This document shows positions 12,066 through 24,294 of a DNA stretch of 64,000 nt, piece by piece. A program made the position numbers and the translations under genes. The notes under the pieces are model-generated. The model had not been told where the DNA came from and did no database searches. It saw only the letters and a list, made by a program, of their open reading frames with translations. Every line of letters starts with the position of its first letter. The first letter of the stretch is position 1. Source of the stretch: Hygrophila difformis (lineage: Eukaryota > Streptophyta > Magnoliopsida > Lamiales > Acanthaceae); NCBI GenBank assembly GCA_030278955.1, contig JAOANR010000008.1, positions 45,244,055 through 45,308,054 on the forward strand. The letters run 5' to 3'.

Positions 12066-14479
12066 TGCCATACCCAGTAACACTCCGGAGCCTCGGGAAA
12101 TCCTTACGGACAAACCCGAGAGAGTAGGCAATGTATCTCCCGCCGATTGGCGTAATATCTCATCTAATTTCTCTCGTCCATTATAGGCCCGAAGAGAAAG
12201 GCTAGAGGGGCACCCTGCAGAGCACTCACCCTCCACCAAGTATCTCATGTATCGTTTAGATTTAACGTATCGGGGTTTTTCAAAAGTATAGATGTATCGT
12301 ATTTCAAATCTTTGATCGTTCGTTTCGACATTTCAAAATCATTCGATTCAAAAGTATCTTGGCGTCACAGTTTACGCCTTTTTAATTTAAAAATTCGTTT
12401 CAAGTCCGAAAAATCTGAAAATTTCACAGTTTATGTAAAACACCCTAACGAACAACTTTCGTGTTTTAACGTTTTCGAAATAAGTTGAGGAAACATGTCA
12501 AAAATCGATTTTTTCTATGCAATCAGAAATCTGTCCGAACTCAGGTATGACACAGTTCAAAATTTCGACTATTTAGCATATCAAATGGACTCCAAAAATT
12601 CTGAAATTTAATATGCACATACTAGACATGATTATCTATAACTTTCATTTAGATTGTAAAGATCAAATCGGACTACAAAATATAGAAACAAACCCACTAA
12701 GTTCGAACATGTTCATAGGCAGATTTCAAACACGTTTTGTCAAAACAGTTTCTTTTCGATGCGATTTAAAATAGCAAATCTTAACGAAAATGTCTGAACT
12801 TTTTACACAACCTATATTTATGTGTTAGGATTAAAAGTCTAGTTTTGCGTTTTTGGGTTTGAACTCTCGAAATAGGGGTTTTGGTCCGATTTCAAATCTG
12901 TCACAGTTTCACGTTCGACTCTCAAGGCAGGTTCTTTCTCGGCCGTTTTCGGATATCAAACCTCAATGAAAAATTATGAAAATTTTACACGAACTAGATC
13001 TATGTCTTAGGAGCATTTTTCATGTTTTGCATTTTTCCGTTTGAGCAGTTTTAAGGGTTCGAAAAATTCGCACACAATCGCTGCGCCGGGGGTTTTTCGT
13101 GTTGACAGATTTTAGAGTTACTAAATCTCTATGTTTGGTTACATTTTACGTCACCCAAAACCAAGTAAGCATTAACTTACAGCGGGGATGATGTCTAGGA
13201 GGTCACGGGATCGTCCGGGATCCACGGGATGTCACGAGCGAGTTTCCTCAAGTCGATTTCCTCTTCCAACGTCCACGAACCGAATCCGAAAGCAAAAATC
13301 CTTAGTTAGATCACATTTTTGGATTCAAAAATGGTTGGATAAACTCAAAAACCACTTACCAACGTCCTAGGGGACTGTCTTCTCTTTCTCAAGTCCCTCT
13401 TGTTCGGATTCCGTCGTCGGCACTTCAAGAACGCAAGGGATTTTGGGGTTTTCGGTTTTGGATGAACAAGGGAGAAGTTTTGAGAGTTTTGGGAGGAATG
13501 AGGGCTGCCAATTTCGAAATTAGGGTTGATTATTAGTGTCAAATCCCCTCAAATCCGTCCATATACTCTTTCCCTCGATCGGGATTTAGTTACCAAAGTC
13601 GGGGTCCGAAAATAAGGTAAGAAATCGCCAAAACGTGCAAGTGTAGCAGCCACTGTGTGTTGGCGCGGGGTTGGCGCGGTTTCTAGCCAAAAACCGCCCG
13701 GGGAGCGCGCGGCTTGGTCTGGGCCGTGCGTCCGGACTGGGCCGTGCGATCCCGTCGGGCCTTTTCTCCTCTCTTTCGGACTTCTGTCCTCCTACGTTTT
13801 CGGGCTCGATTTTTCGGGTCATTCTCGGATTATAAACTCTTATCTTAAATTTACCTCAACTCAAATGAATTTCATGTTTGAAATCTTAAGTCCGTCGGTC
13901 TCGGGTTCGTCGGCGTCCAATTCGTCATCTTTTGACTCTCGGGCAATAACTCGTCTAATTAAATTAATTCCGACTTCACGGGTTCTTGGAATTAAAATTA
14001 TTTTTCCTTCTTGAATTTAATTCCAATTATTTTGACTCAATTCATGAATGTCTTCGGGCTTCCTTTCCCTCTTTTATTCCATTTTAAATTTTGAATCTGT
14101 CGACGTTTCATTTCCGAGCAATAATTTATCGTGATAAATTATTTTCTTCTTCTCGGAGATATTTCGACATCGATCGGAATAAATTTTATTCCTTTGGACG
14201 TTGATAAAAATCTGGGGTATTACAGGCTCTTACGTCCGCTAGACATACGCTTGGGCCCTTATATCCACAAGCCACATAGTCAATATTGATAATATCTAAC
14301 TTGGTCACAATTCACCAAAGTTTCAAAATAATTTAAAAAAAATGTTTTTATTTGTTTAGACATATCTCGCAAATCATGTGTTTCTCAAAGACGAGTTTTT
14401 CAACATTTCAACCAAGCCGTTTCCACAGTTTACGCCATCTCAGTTTAAAAAAAATTCATTTCAAAAGCAATCGACTTGA

Positions 14480-15290
14480 AATTTCTACAGTAGATCAAAA
14501 ACACGCTAACGAACAACTTTCGTGTTTTAAGTTTTCCGAAATTATGTGAGGAAATGGGTGAAATTTTACAATCTTTACAAAAGCCAAAATCTGTCATAAT
14601 TGTCTACACAGTGCATTGATTTTAAAAAGAGTTTTTGATATAGCAAACGACCTCCAAAATTTATGAAATTTTACAGGCACTTAAAAGACACAAAAATAAA
14701 CAAGTTTTATTATAGGCAAATTATGCAAATTCATCACGGATTAAGTCAGATTAATCCACTAATTTCGGTTTAAAAATCTGTCGACTTTTCCTTCTCGGAC
14801 ACAGTGTATTCAAAACTGGTTTTGACAATCCAAACGTTAATGAAAATGCACAAAATTTTACACGCATATTCTCAAGACATTTATCTACAACTTTTATTTT
14901 TTCACCAAAGATTAGTTTTGACCACAAGTGATAGAAAAATGCACATCAAGTTCGATCATATAATCTGTCTCAGTTTCCGAAAAGTTCACGCGCAACAGAA
15001 TATTTTCGACGCGGTTTGGGGTAGCAAATCTTAATGAAAATGCATGAAATTTTACAGGGGTATTCAATACTCATAGATCTACAAATTTCATGTTTTGCAC
15101 AAGTCCTAATTCGGCCTAGATCCAAGGTCAAAATGGCTAAAAAGATCGAGAGTGAAATCTGCCAAGTTCTAAGTGCGAAAATAATTTCAGAGGTGTTCAG
15201 ACTCGGTTTTCGGGCATCAAACCTTCACGAAAAATTATGAAAATTTTACAGCATGTATATCTATGTCTTAGGAACACTTTTTATGTTTTG
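14480..15290. repeat. Degenerate tandem repeat of about 180-195 bp in the shared LTR
   Basis: The GAAATTTTACAG-like phrase recurs near 14487, 14666, 14852, 15048 and 15243. Each is followed by an ATCTACAA-like and a TTTTATGTTTT-like stretch. The same array is at about 19470-20280. Confidence 0.6.
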
Positions 15291-16376
15291 AGTTATCTTG
15301 TTTGAAGATTTTTAAGGGTTCGAAAAATTCCTCCAAGAACGCTGCGCGCGTGTGAATCTCTTGTTGACAGATTTCATCGAGTTTTCCGTTAGATCTCATG
15401 TTCGGGTTAAATTTTAGCCACCAAAAACCGTATGTAAGAATTAACTTACATAATATGAGTTCTAAACAGCCCTTGGTTCGTCCGGAATCTACGGATGGCT
15501 ACGAACGGATCTCCTCAACGCGAAGCTTCCGACTTTGGCCACGAATTCGACTCGAAAGAAGAAATCTAGTGTTAGATCGAATTTTCGGGTTTGAAAATGT
15601 GTAGGAAAACTTAAGAAACACTTACCCACGTCCTAAGGGGTCTGACCTCTCTTCTTCAACGTCCTCTTGCTCCGGTTGCTCGTCGGAAACTCAAGAACAC
15701 AAGGGATTTTGGGGTTTTCGGTTTTGGGAGAACAATAGAGAGAATATGGGGTGTTGAGGAATGAATTAAAGGGTTAGGATCTGAATAATGGTATAAGGAT
15801 CAACCAAATTTCATCCATAATACCTTTCCCCCATTCGTGATTGAGTTTCCATAGCCGGAGGTCGAAAATAAGGCAAGAAATCGCCAAAACGTGCAAGTGT
15901 GCAGCTGCCTCTGTAGTGGCGCGGTGGTGGCGCGGTGCTAGGCCAACGGGCGCACGGCGGGCGCACGGCCTGGTCTGGGCCGTGCGTTCGGACTGGGCCG
16001 TGCGATCCCGTCGGGCCTTTTCTCCTCTCTTTCGGGTTTCTATCCTCATACCTTTTCGGGCTCGATTTTTCGGGTCATCCTCGGATTATAAATTCATCTT
16101 AAATTTATCTCATTTCGAATTAATCCCGTATTCGAAATCTTGAGTCCGTCGCGTTTGGATTCGTCGTCTTTTGGCTCCCGTGCAATAATTTATTTAATTA
16201 AATTATTTTCGACTTCACGGGTTCTTGGATATTTAATTCCTTCTTGAATTCAATTTCATTTCTCATTTCATCTCTTGGAATTAAATTCCATTTCTCATTT
16301 TATCTTTAAATTATTTAATTTATTTATATATTGTATTTATTTATTTATTTATGTTACAAAATTCTCGGGTATTACA

Positions 16377-16665
16377 GTGTACCCCCCTTAAGAATCAACT
16401 TCGTCCTCGAAGTTGCGTTTTAGCTTCTCTCTCGAGCTAAGAACTATGGTTCTTTTTGTTTATATTAGTTTTTTTTTTCTTTATTTTTTTATTGTGACTG
16501 AACTCAGAATTAAAATTTCTAAGCTGCCTACGTACCCTGTGAAGGGATCAAGCCATGACGTAGTTCAAAACAATTTGAATTTCTTTATTTATTGATTTGG
16601 GATACATAATATTCGGGTTGTTACATCCTCCCCCCCTTAAGATTACAGTTATGTCCCCGTAACTG
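16377..16665 (-). other. 3' untranslated block of the tandem element
   Basis: Same arrangement as 4171-4499: an LTR-adjacent purine tract (16378-16390), a hairpin at 16396-16415, a conserved middle, a second purine tract (16626-16640), and the pol-tail hairpin at 16646-16665 with one stem change (CCCCGTAACTG). Confidence 0.75.
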
Positions 16666-16705
16666 CCTAAGCATTATTCTCAAGAAAGTTCGGGTTTTGA
16701 CCTTG

Positions 16706-17789
16706 TTACGTGTCAGTCTCTCCTTGCTGAAGGTTCACCAGATCTATTCTCCTTTCGATCGCCTCCTCTGGCGTTCGGCATCCCCTAGCCTTGTGACCAA
16801 ACTTGCCGCACTTATAGCAGGCTCCAGGCTTCGGGCACTGGCGTACCAGATGTGCATGGTTGCATCGTGGGCAGCGTGGTATGAATGCTTCACGGTTGTC
16901 ATCTCTTCCATTCTCGAGACCTTTATTTTCTTTCCTTCGAGATCCATTGTCTTTCCTAGAGTTTTTGTTGTTGTCTTTCCGATCCTTCTTCTCAAGTCCT
17001 TGAGAGTCCTTGCTCGACTCACCATTTTCCTTACGCCTCAATTGCTGGATTCGAGCAATTGCTACAGCGCGATCATATATCGTCTGCAGGTTTGTGAATT
17101 GTCTTACTGCAAGTATCTCCCGGATACTAAGGTTCAGGCCCATCTCGAATTTCTGAGCCTTGTCAGAATCGGTTGGTACTATCCTCGTAGCAAATCGTAC
17201 TAGCTCCTTGAATTTGGTGTAGTACTCTTGCACTGTTTGTGCACCTTGCTTCAGGTTGATGAATTCCTCGTATTTCGCAGTCTTGGTGCTCAGTGGGTAG
17301 AATCTTTCTCTCAAGGCTTCCTTAAGTCCTTCCCAGGTGTAGGATTCTTCATCTTCCTCTGAATTCGTTCGAAGGTTTTGCCACCACTCATCGGCTTCGC
17401 CTCCTAAGTAGTAAGTCGCTACACGTATCTTCTCCTCGTCGGGGCATTTGATAGCGTCCAAGAGTTTGTCAAAGGTACGGATCCAACCCTCCAACTTGGC
17501 CGGATCGTCTTGCCCGTCATAATGGGGTGGGTTGTAGGGGTTTACCAATGCCAAGTAGTTGACTCGAGCTACTGGCGGAGGTATTGCCGCTTGTGCCCTA
17601 TGCACCTCGGCATTTCCTTAATGCTACGAGTACTTCTTCTACCGTCCTTAATCGTTCATCCATGTTGTTGGGAATAGGAGGCGCTCGATCTCCTACGTTC
17701 GGAGGAATCTCATTGTTGTTAGGTGCGTTTGGAAGGTAAGTGGCAGTGCCGTTTGGGCTTACCTTCCTCAGTTTTCTTCTAGGTGCCAT
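16706..17789 (-). pseudogene. Gag of the tandem element, broken by one frameshift
   Basis: The N-terminal part is 17789-17598 (MAPRRKL, 63 residues) and the main part is 17605-16706 (299 residues, no ATG of its own). The two overlap in different frames, which fits a single extra base near 17615-17625. The main part has the retrotransposon gag/capsid domain (PHYDGQDDPAKLEGWI, YYLGGEADEWW, ALRERFYP, MGLNLSIRE), a basic linker, and one pair of zinc knuckles (CPRCNHAHLVRQC and CYKCGKFGHKARGC). This is the Tekay/Del-type gag that the element at 983-14224 has altered. No pol follows; the ORF ends about 40 bases before the pol-tail hairpin. Confidence 0.88.
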
Positions 17790-18406
17790 TTTCTGTTATA
17801 GAAGCACGCGAAGATGAGTTTCTAAGTGATCAAGATCTAGGACTAAGGCAAAGTTAGTCTTTAGCAAGCGCTCCTAAGTCAAGGTCATGTCGAGTTCTAA
17901 GGTAGGAGTGTTTCTTATCACCGATAATTCACATAAAAAGAGTTAGTGTAAATATGTATGTATATATGCAATGCAATGCAATCCCCCCCGAAGCTAATGT
18001 ATATTTTATTTATATCTATCTTCCATGGATTTTAAAAATAAGTTTATTCCATGGAGGTAATATTTTTAAAATTTAAAGATAATAATAGTAGATAAAAGTC
18101 TTGGGCCTCTATATTGGGCCAAAATAATAAACATTTGGGCTTTATTTAAAAATACAGGTATTGGGCCTTAAAACAATTGGGCTAAAAAAAAAATGAGCCC
18201 ACAATAGTAAATATATAAAGTATTGGGCTAAAAAAATAATTTCTTGGGCTTCTAAAAAAAATATTTGGGCTTCTAAAAATTTTTGGGCTAAAAATTTGGG
18301 CTTTAACTTCAAAATAATAATTGGGCTTTTTAAAATATATTACTAGTTTTGAAATAATAACTTTAAAAATAATAATACTTAAAAATAATAGTTTAAAAAT
18401 ATTCCG
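17790..18406 (-). other. Untranslated leader of the tandem element
   Basis: Between the gag start and the primer site. AT-rich with repeated TTGGGC words, and similar to 5315-6222. No gene seen. Confidence 0.6.
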
Positions 18407-18419
18407 GGCTCTGATACCA
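18407..18419 (-). other. Primer-binding site, tRNA-iMet type
   Basis: Minus-strand TGGTATCAGAGCC, three bases from the LTR that starts at 18423. Confidence 0.9.
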
Positions 18420-18422
18420 CTT

Positions 18423-21376
18423 TGTAACACCCCGAATTTGATAACCCAGGCCGGGATGTCACCGCCACACCTCCCTAGCAAGACGTGGTTTCTCCGAGCT
18501 TGTTAGAGAGATGCAAGACTATGGTTTTTCAGAATTTAAAACATTTCAAATAGCCCATTTATAAATATATAACAAAAATCATTACATAGTATTATCTAAG
18601 TTGCAGCGGAAAGTAATATTTAAATATAGATATAGCAGCGGAAATATAAATAGGGCCAACACGGCCAAAACACGGGTTATACAGGCCCGTTATGCAAGTC
18701 ATGTATAAAAACGAGAGTAAACGTTCCCAAATCCCAATGCATGCTATGCTCATGTGTAAGCCTCATACTCTGAAAAGAAAAAGAGAGCAATGGTTTGTCA
18801 GCATAAACATGCTGAGTAAGTTAACCCCTAGCATACAATAATGGGGTTTCAAAGCCTTTAATTATTTAAGAAAGAATTGACTTACATTTAGCATGATCGC
18901 AGCCACTATATAAATTAACTCATCAAGATAATGGAATTTAATTGTAGAAATCAAAGGTAAGCATGCCAAATGATCACATGTATAACTTGCAAGGCGATTA
19001 AATAAATTGATATAAACCAAAACACAATTTAGCAAGGATTTAATTAAATCTCGTATAAATTTCTCGTTTCGTTTCTTTTATAGATCACCATTCGCTAAGG
19101 CTCTTATGTCCACTAGCCTCATGGTCAATATTTCACTAGGGCCCTTATGTCCGCTAGTCATACGCTTGGGCCCTTATGTCCACAAGTCACATAATCAATA
19201 TCGCGCTAGGGCTCTTACGTCCGCTAGACATACGCTTGGGCCCTTATGTCCACAAGTCACATAGTCAATATTGATAATATCTAACTTGGTCACAATTCAC
19301 CAAAGTTTCAAAATAATTTAAAAAAAAATGTTTTTATTTGTTTAGACATATCTCGCAAATCATGTGTTTCTCAAAGACGAGTTTTTCAACATTTCAACCA
19401 AGCCGTTTCCACAGTTTACGCCATCTCAGTTTAAAAAAAATTCATTTCAAAAGCAATCGACTTGAAATTTCTACAGTAGATCAAAAACACGCTAACGAAC
19501 AACTTTCGTGTTTTAAGTTTTCCGAAATTATGTGAGGAAATGGGTGAAATTTTACAATCTTTACAAAAGCCAAAATCTGTCATAATTGTCTACACAGCGC
19601 ATTGATTTTAAAAAGAGTTTTTGATATAGCAAACGACCTCCAAAATTTATGAAATTTTACAGGCACTTAAAAGACACCAAAATAAACAAGTTTTATTAGA
19701 GGCAAATTATGCAAATTCATCACGGATTAAGTCAGATTAATCCACTAATTTCGGTTTAAAAATCTGTCGACTTTTCCTTCTCGGACACAGTGTATTCAAA
19801 ACTGGTTTTGACAATCCAAACGTTAATGAAAATGCACAAAACTTTACACGCATATTCTCAAGACATTTATCTACAACTTTTATTTTTTCACCAAAGATTA
19901 GTTTTGACCAGAAGTGATAGAAAAATGCACATCAAATTCGATCATATAATCTGTCTCAGTTTCCGAAAAGTTCAGGCGCAACAGAATATTTTCGACGCGG
20001 TTTGGGGTAGCAAATCTTAATGAAAATGCATGAAATTTTACAGGGGTATTAAATACTCATAGATCTACAAATTTCATGTTTTGCACAAGTCCTAATTCGG
20101 CCTAGATCCAAGGTCAAAATGGCTAAAAAGATCGAGAGTGAAATCTGCCAAGTTCTAAGTGCGAAAATAATTTCAGAGGTGTTCAGACTCGGTTTTTGGG
20201 CATCAAACATTCACGAAAAATTATGAAAATTTTACAGCATGTATATCTATGTCTTAGGAACACTTTTTATGTTTTGAGTTTTCTCGTTTGAAGATTTTAA
20301 GGGTTCGAAAAATTCCTCCAAGAACGCTGCGCGCGTGTGAATCTCTTGTTGACAGATTTCATCGAGTTTTCCGTTAGATCTCATGTTCGGGTTAAATTTT
20401 AGCCACCAAAAACCGTATGTAAGAATTAACTTACATAATATGAGTTCTAAACAGCCCTTGGTTCGTCCGGAATCTACGGATGGCTACGAACGGATCTCCT
20501 CAACGCGAAGCTTCCGACTTTGGCCACGAATTCGACTCGAAAGAAGAAATCTAGTGTTAGATCGAATTTTTGGGTTTGAAAATGTGTAGGAAAACTTAAG
20601 AAACACTTACCCACGTCCTAAGGGGTCTGACCTCTCTTCTTCAACGTCCTCTTGCTCCCGTTGCTCGTCGGAAACTCAAGAACACAAGGGATTTTGGGGT
20701 TTTCGGTTTTGGGAGAACAATAGAGAGAATATGGGGTGTTGAGGAATGAATTAAAGGGTTAGGATCTGAATAATGGTATAAGGATCAACGAAATTTCGTC
20801 CATAATACCTTTCCCCTATTCGTCATTGAGTTTCCATAGTCGGAGGTCGAAAATAAGGCAAGAAATCGCCAAAACGTGCAAGTGTGCAGCTGCCTCTGTA
20901 GTGGCGCGGTGGTGGCGCGGTGCTAGGCCAACGGGCGCGCGGCGGGCGCGCGGCCTGGTCTGGGCCGTGCGTTCGGACTGGGCCGTGCGATCCCGTCGGG
21001 CCTTTTCTCCTCTCTTTCGGGTTTCTATCCTCATACCTTTTCGGGCTCGATTTTTCGGGTCATCCTCGGATTATAAATTCATCTTAAATTTATCTCATTT
21101 CGAATTAATCCCGTATTCGAAATCTTGAGTCCGTCGCGTTTGGATTCGTCGGCTTCTAATTCGTCGTCTTTTGGTTCCCGCGCAATAATTTATTTAATTA
21201 AATTATTTTCGACTTCACGGGTTCTTGGATATTTAATTCCTTCTTGAATTAAATTTCATTTCTCATTTCATCTCTTGGAATTAAATTCCATTTCTCATTT
21301 TATCTTTAAATTATTTAATTTATTTATATATTGTATTTATTTATTTATTTATGTTACAAAATTCTCGGGTATTACA
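18423..21376 (-). repeat. Right (5') LTR of the tandem gag-only element
   Basis: TGTAACACCCCG to GGGTATTACA, 2,954 bp and uninterrupted. It is the best reference for this LTR family. It carries the GGGCCCTTATGTCC minisatellite (19091-19275), the degenerate repeat of about 190 bp, and a GC-rich block near 20900-21005. The flank at 21377 begins GCATG inside an Athila-like LTR. Confidence 0.9.
19091..19275. repeat. Minisatellite in LTR (GGGCYCTTAYGTCC units)
   Basis: Five to six units of about 30 bp, each with CTTATGTCC or CTTACGTCC followed by CACTAG, CGCTAG or CACAAG. It holds the uninterrupted GGCTC site that was duplicated when the element at 983 inserted into the sister LTR. Confidence 0.85.
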
Positions 21377-22269
21377 GCATGAGAGTTCGCTAACTGACGG
21401 ATTATCCCAAACAAAGATCTGTGCATTAAAATGGAAGTTTAATTGTGTTTCATCTGAACCTTGTCCAATCATCATTATTTTCTCCCTGTCCCTTCTGTCA
21501 CATTTTAATTCGCTTTCGTAGAATAATTTTATTCGTTTTCCTAGCATAATATTTATCGCTTTCTTAGAATAGATTTAATCGCTTTTTAGACTAATCTTAC
21601 CATGCTTTATAGAATAATTTTATCGCTTTCATAATCTGCTTTAAATTATTGTCAAGTAGTTGTTAGAAACCATTGCAAAACCTGAATCGAGTAACCGAGT
21701 GGAAAATCTTAGTAAACGACGTGGGCCCTGCTTCTATCGCACATCCTCCAGTGAACGATCCGGTCTTACTATAAATTACTGCAACTTTAGATACCGTGCG
21801 CTTTCGGGAGCACAGTTCTTAACATGAGCAATAAAAACGTGACAACCTATAATATATCCTTAATCCCAACTCCATCTTCATAATTTGGTTTCACTGAATA
21901 AAATTGAAAACCAGGACTATGATTTTTCAGAAAATACTCATACAGTGGGAGTGCGTTTCATGGCAAGGATCTTTATGACGTGAAACTATGATAAGTTTCA
22001 TGATGCCAAAAGCTGGGGATCTTCAGTGTGACAGACTGAAGGTCAAGATTGAATTATCTATCCCGGCTGCACCGTGAAAGTTGTCAAAAGTTTCATGCCG
22101 GGGAGAACCGCAACGCCGTTTGAAATCAGAATACCCCACATGAGTAATAAAAAGTGAAATATATCCTTAAACCCTTTCCCCATGAATCATAACTCTTTTC
22201 CTTTAATAAATTTAACTTGGGATATTTTAGAGAAAGCTCTTGTTAACGAACCGAAGTTCTAAAGTTTCA
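21377..22269 (+). repeat. 5' LTR (downstream part) of the Athila-like element
   Basis: Matches 37741-38629 with about a dozen differences by eye. It contains repeated ATCGCTTT and AGAATAATTTTA words. The upstream end is cut by the tandem-element insertion at 21376. No gene. Confidence 0.9.
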
Positions 22270-22287
22270 TGGCGCCGTTGCCGGGGA
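22270..22287 (+). other. Primer-binding site, tRNA-Asp type
   Basis: TGGCGCCGTTGCCGGGGA directly follows the LTR end. Athila elements characteristically use this site. The partner LTR at 38629 is followed by unrelated GGAGG, as expected for an outer boundary. Confidence 0.92.
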
Positions 22288-22415
22288 GGATGCATCGCCG
22301 TTTATTAAGAGAACTACATTCCTAATTTACACATAGATAGATTTTGTATATACTTTTGAAGCATTACTAACCTGGGGGTTGTGCAGGTGCTACCAAATCT
22401 TGATACAAGCTGCTT

Positions 22416-24294
22416 ATGCAAAGGAGAAAGGCCACACTGCCTGAGCTACCGTTCGATCTAGAAATAGAAAGGACCGCTCGCCAACTGAGGGCGCAAGCCA
22501 GACAAAGGAAAGAGCAGGAAGCCCGGACTCGTACCTCACCCGAAACCACAAGCAGTGACATATCCGATATGGCAGAAAACCAGGACATTCCCCCGATCTT
22601 GCCATTAGACCAACCACCCAATAATCCTGGTAATGGAGCTGATGGGGGTATGGTAGAACACCCGAATCGTGCAAACGAGGAGGAAGATCTACCTAATCCA
22701 AATCAGCAACAGTATCAGCAGTTCCACCAACAACCACCACCCCTAACCAATATAACCAACAAAACCGAAATATGCCAAACCAGCAATACCAGAATCAAGC
22801 CTTCAATCAGGATCAGTTTCAAACAATCCCCATGATCCCGAAAATATTTTTCAGCAGAATCCTAACTATCACCAGCAGTATCAAAATCAAGCAGACCGAG
22901 GAAATCAACAGCAGCAAGCAGCAGCTGACTTTATGCAGCCCATCGTGGAGCCCTATTTGGATAGGCCTGGGAGAGCACAATTCCCTGCACGCAATTTTGA
23001 GCTCAAACCGGCACTCATCAACTTGGTGCAGAACAATCAATTTTGCGGTGCAAATCATGAGGATCCCCATGATCATCTCCAAACTTTCCTGGAGCTCTGC
23101 GACACAATCAAAAATCAGGGAGTATCACCTGATGCTATAAGACTAATGTTGTTCCCTTTCTCTTTATTTAGTGGTGCCAGGGACTGGTATAAATCATTGC
23201 CCATAAATCAGAGGAGTACCTGGGCAGATTTAGTGAGGAGCTTTCTGTTAAAATATTTCCCTGAATCTAAGATAGATGAAGGACGGGAGAAAATTGGAGA
23301 GTTCAAGATGAAGCCGGACGAGTCATTGTATGACACAAAGGAAAGATTCGCCAGCCTTTTGAGGCGATGCCCCCAACACGGATACCAACCGTGGGAGCAA
23401 CTGAGGAAATTCTATGGAGGACTCACCCATCCATGGAGAATGATGTTGGACGCCGCAGGCGGAAGACATTTACTCCATTTACCCATGGATCAAGCCTGGG
23501 AGAAGATTGAGACAATGTCTGTCAACAGATCTATGTTGAACAGCAATGACAAGAAGGCGTACCCTCCTAGAAAAGTTTTTGCTGTAAGTGAAGGAAAAAC
23601 AGATTTCGAAAAATTGCAGGAACAGGTAGCTGCGATACAGCTGGGACAAGAGAAAGGAAAGGGAGCGGGTACTTCTCAGGCAGGAGCCTCATCTAGTCAA
23701 GCACAAACACAGCAATCGGAAGCGATTTGTGGGCTATGTCAGGGACCACATCCAACTGACACATGCCAACAACTAGCTACCGAAAGCTGCAATTATGCAG
23801 GGAACTACCAGAATCGCCACCCCAACCTCTCCTATTCCAACAACAATGCACTCAATGCGCATTTGTTGACACAGCCAAACCAGCCAAACCAGTTTGCAAA
23901 CCAAAACTTTCACCAGAACTTCAGACCTCAGAATCAAGGATTTGTCCAGCAGAGAGTCCAGAACTTCCAGAACCAGAACCAGAATTTTCAACCCCAAATC
24001 CAACAGAGGCCCAACCAAAACCACGACCAAAATTTCCAGAACTTCCAATCCCAACCTGATCAGAATCAGCAATACAACCAAAAGCCACCATCTCGCTTGG
24101 AGAATTTGATGACTGGGTTTATTTCCAATCAAAGGGAGATAAACCAGCAGCTGCAGTCATCAATCAAGAATGTGGAGACGCAGGTCACCCAATTGGCTAA
24201 GGAATTGCAGAACTGGGGAAGGGAACACTGCCGAGCAGCACTAAAGCCAACCCGCAATGCAAGGCGATCACATTGCGGGGAGGCAAGACTCTGA
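22416..24294 (+). pseudogene. Athila-like gag, frameshifted
   Basis: Three frames carry one protein. 22416-about 22750 is a charged then Pro/Gln/Asn-rich N-terminus, 22772-about 22830 is a short Gln/Asn-rich piece, and 22933-about 24220 is the main part. The main part has the capsid domain (PFSLFSGARDWYKSLP, TWADLVRSFLLKYFP, LRKFYGGL) followed by a long Gln/Asn-rich tail with a CGLCQGPHPTDTC knuckle-like motif. Another frame change near 24220 precedes pol. At least three indels are needed, so the gene is dead. Confidence 0.85.

Larger units (their letters stand above)
983..14224 (-). mobile_element. Nested gag-only Tekay-like LTR retrotransposon (non-autonomous)
   Basis: A complete element with LTRs 983-4170 and 6239-14224 (the latter with a LINE inside), an internal region of about 2.07 kb, a primer site at 6223-6235, polypurine tracts near 4174-4185 and 4461-4474, and one intact gag-like ORF. 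It has no protease, RT, RNase H or integrase. The target duplication is GGCTC at 978-982 and 14225-14229, and the empty site survives at about 19210 in the sister LTR. Once the LINE is removed, its two LTRs are about 3.19 kb each and differ at only a dozen or so places by eye, so the insertion is young. Family context: gag-only elements of this type have been called TR-GAG. Confidence 0.9.
6239..14224 (-). repeat. Right (5') LTR of the nested gag-only element, split by a LINE
   Basis: The LTR sequence is 6239-6834 plus 11630-14224. It is nearly identical to 983-4170, including the minisatellite (11895-12065). The break at 6834 carries a LINE with its own target duplication. Confidence 0.9.
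194..16376 (-). mobile_element. Shared LTR of the tandem gag-only elements, split by a nested insertion
   Basis: The LTR is made of 194-982 and 14230-16376. It starts TGTAACACCCCGG and ends GGGTATTACA, and matches the LTR at 18423-21376 almost base for base. To its left is a primer-binding site (178-190). To its right is a polypurine tract (16378-16390, minus strand CTTAAGGGGGG). One LTR thus serves two internal regions. The 983-14224 element sits inside the GGGCCCTTATGTCC minisatellite of this LTR. No gene is encoded by the LTR itself. Confidence 0.85.
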
